Positions 62,566 to 63,601 of a stretch of 63,601 bases of DNA are shown here, piece by piece; the first letter of the stretch is position 1; each line of letters starts with the position of its first letter. A model generated the notes under the pieces. It was not told the DNA's origin, searched no databases, and saw nothing but the letters and a program-made list of their open reading frames with translations. A program made the position numbers and the translations under genes. This DNA comes from an uncultured Prevotella sp. (GTDB taxonomy: Bacteria > Bacteroidota > Bacteroidia > Bacteroidales > Bacteroidaceae): assembly GCA_902798285.1 (NCBI GenBank), contig CADBVZ010000012.1, forward strand, positions 1-63,601. Direction: 5' to 3'.

Positions 62566-62683
62566 ATTGTCAGTGTATTATTTGTAGTTCGTTATTCGGC
62601 ACAAATATAGTGAAAAAGATTCAAAAATACTAATTATTAGGTATTTTATGTTTCAGTTTTATGTTTTATTAAAAGTAATTGCT

Positions 62684-62691
62684 TACCTTTG
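62684..62691 (+). promoter_or_regulatory. -7 box of the BI-1 gene
   Basis: TACCTTTG, about 50 bp before the ATG. The -33 element is weak (TTTT at about 62657-62660). Confidence 0.6.
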
Positions 62692-62742
62692 TGGCATCAT
62701 TTTTGCATGATATGTAATTGTATAACGAAATAAATTGTGAGT

Positions 62743-63462
62743 ATGAATTATAATGAATTGAATTTCGACGCCATGACTCGTGAGCGGGAGCTCTCGATGT
62801 CGGCAGCCTTTCCTGTTCTGATGAGGAAAGTTTATGTGTGGATGACTTTGGCTTTAGTGCTAACAGGTGTCACTGCTTATGGTGTAGCAACAAGTCCTGG
62901 TATTATGACTGCTCTGTTTTCTAACCAAATTCTTTTCTGGGGATTGGTTATTGCAGAGTTCGCTCTGGTAATTGGTATTACCGCCGCCATCAACAAACTG
63001 TCGCTAACCACGGCTACGCTGATGTTCGTGCTTTATTCTGTTATCAATGGTGCCGTACTCTCGTCAATCTTCCTCATCTATACGATGTCGAGTATTGCGA
63101 GTGTGTTCTTTATCACTGCCGGAACGTTTGCAGTAATGGCTTTGATCGGTTACACTACGAAGACTGATCTTACCTCTATGGGCAAGATCCTCTTTATGGC
63201 TTTAATCGGTATTATTATTGCCACTATTGTGAATATCTTCCTTAAGAGCTCAGGCTTGGAGATGATCGTTAGCTATCTTGGCGTACTTATCTTCGTTGGT
63301 TTGACGGCATATGATTCTCAGAAAATCAAGAATATGTTGCAGATGGCTCCTGATGCAAGTGAAGGCGCTCAGAAGTTAGCTTTACTGGGTGCGCTTACAC
63401 TCTATCTCGACTTTATTAACCTCTTCATTTATTTACTTCGTATCTTTGGCCGTCGCGAATAA
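62743..63462 (+). CDS. Bax inhibitor-1 / YccA family membrane protein
   Basis: 239 residues from ATG 62743; a GTG two codons earlier is equally possible. Seven spans, with family features VYVWMTLALVLTGVTAYGVA, VFFITAGTFAVMALIGYTTK, and the C-terminal GLTAYDSQKIKNM and LYLDFINLFIYLLRIFG. BI-1 proteins are pH-gated calcium leak channels or protease modulators (YccA/FtsH). It is transcribed alone and followed by a strong terminator. Confidence 0.92.
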   Translation: MNYNELNFDAMTRERELSMSAAFPVLMRKVYVWMTLALVLTGVTAYGVATSPGIMTALFSNQILFWGLVIAEFALVIGITAAINKLSLTTATLMFVLYSVINGAVLSSIFLIYTMSSIASVFFITAGTFAVMALIGYTTKTDLTSMGKILFMALIGIIIATIVNIFLKSSGLEMIVSYLGVLIFVGLTAYDSQKIKNMLQMAPDASEGAQKLALLGALTLYLDFINLFIYLLRIFGRRE

Positions 63463-63512
63463 ATCTCGCGTACATTATATATAATATATAAAGAAAACTC
63501 AAATTTGTAATG

Positions 63513-63548
63513 ATTCCCGAAAACTTTCATGTTTTTGGGAATTTTTTT
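63513..63548 (+). terminator. Terminator of the BI-1 gene
   Basis: ATTCCCGAAAAC pairs with GTTTTTGGGAAT over a TTTCAT loop and is followed by a T-run. Confidence 0.85.
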
Positions 63549-63557
63549 GCTTTAAAA

Positions 63558-63589
63558 TTTGGATGGTATTGATAATTGTTGTACCTTTG
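63558..63589 (+). promoter_or_regulatory. Promoter of a gene beyond the right edge
   Basis: -33 TTTG (63558-63561), a 20-bp spacer, and -7 TACCTTTG (63582-63589). The transcribed gene is outside the window. Confidence 0.8.
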
Positions 63590-63601
63590 CACTCGCTTTC
63601 G

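Overview
The window looks like a chromosomal stretch of a Bacteroidales bacterium, most likely Prevotella in the broad sense. The reasons are the Bacteroidetes-type promoters (TTTG, about 20 bp, TAnnTTTG), outer-membrane barrels paired with ECF sigma and anti-sigma genes, a TonB receptor with a DUF4249 lipoprotein, a cytochrome bd operon headed by DUF4492, a BspA-type leucine-rich repeat protein and a GH3/CE1 polysaccharide-degrading pair. No rRNA gene, tRNA gene or CRISPR array was seen.

Layout. 1-2.7 kb holds decayed mobile-element genes: a broken DUF3987/VirE-type protein, a P5/lysozyme-like protein, an ATPase tail fragment and a small exported protein. 2.7-6.4 kb is an ECF sigma / FecR-like / outer-membrane barrel operon (minus strand). 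6.5-10.3 kb is a lipoprotein / TonB receptor / DUF4249 operon, followed by a membrane-tethered TPR-HTH regulator (10.5-12.2 kb). 12.2-17.0 kb is an accessory island: a DUF1016 nuclease, a gene remnant, a toxin/antitoxin-like pair, and two unrelated exported proteins embedded in nearly the same 5' and 3' flanking DNA. 17.1-20.7 kb encodes a GH3 glycosidase and a CE1-type esterase. 21.6-24.9 kb has a porin, a sodium/solute symporter and a TlpA-like protein. 24.9-28.1 kb is the cydAB operon. 28.3-33.3 kb is a TolC/HlyD/ABC-2 export operon, 33.3-34.7 kb an AGCS symporter and 34.8-35.7 kb a Fic protein.

35.9-41.5 kb is a second envelope-signalling locus: a ToxR-like membrane winged-helix regulator, an exported protein whose promoter carries three direct repeats at 11-bp spacing, an ECF sigma factor, a putative anti-sigma factor, an exported protein and a large barrel. 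41.7-50.0 kb is mostly housekeeping: Mrp, a BspA-like LRR protein, TrmB, DUF975, IlvE, XseB, XseA and a subtilase. 50.2-57.9 kb runs on the plus strand: MATE, a cytidylate-kinase-like protein, a phosphodiesterase, a 56-residue membrane protein, RfbB, a solo sigma-region-4 protein, PurT, a FdtA-like ketoisomerase, a GNAT acyltransferase and a DegT aminotransferase. Together these suggest synthesis of a dTDP-3-amino-3,6-dideoxyhexose. 58.0-59.3 kb is a third ECF sigma locus. 59.8-62.6 kb is lutABC for lactate oxidation, and 62.7-63.5 kb a BI-1 family protein.

The strongest unexplained signals are regulatory or repeat-like: the 11-bp-periodic repeats before the exported-protein gene at 40140-40682; the shared-flank cassettes at 13.6-17.0 kb; a low-complexity CTCACCTCT repeat family found in intergenic spacers and also in frame inside three conserved enzymes; and a dense hairpin cluster at 59.57-59.69 kb.
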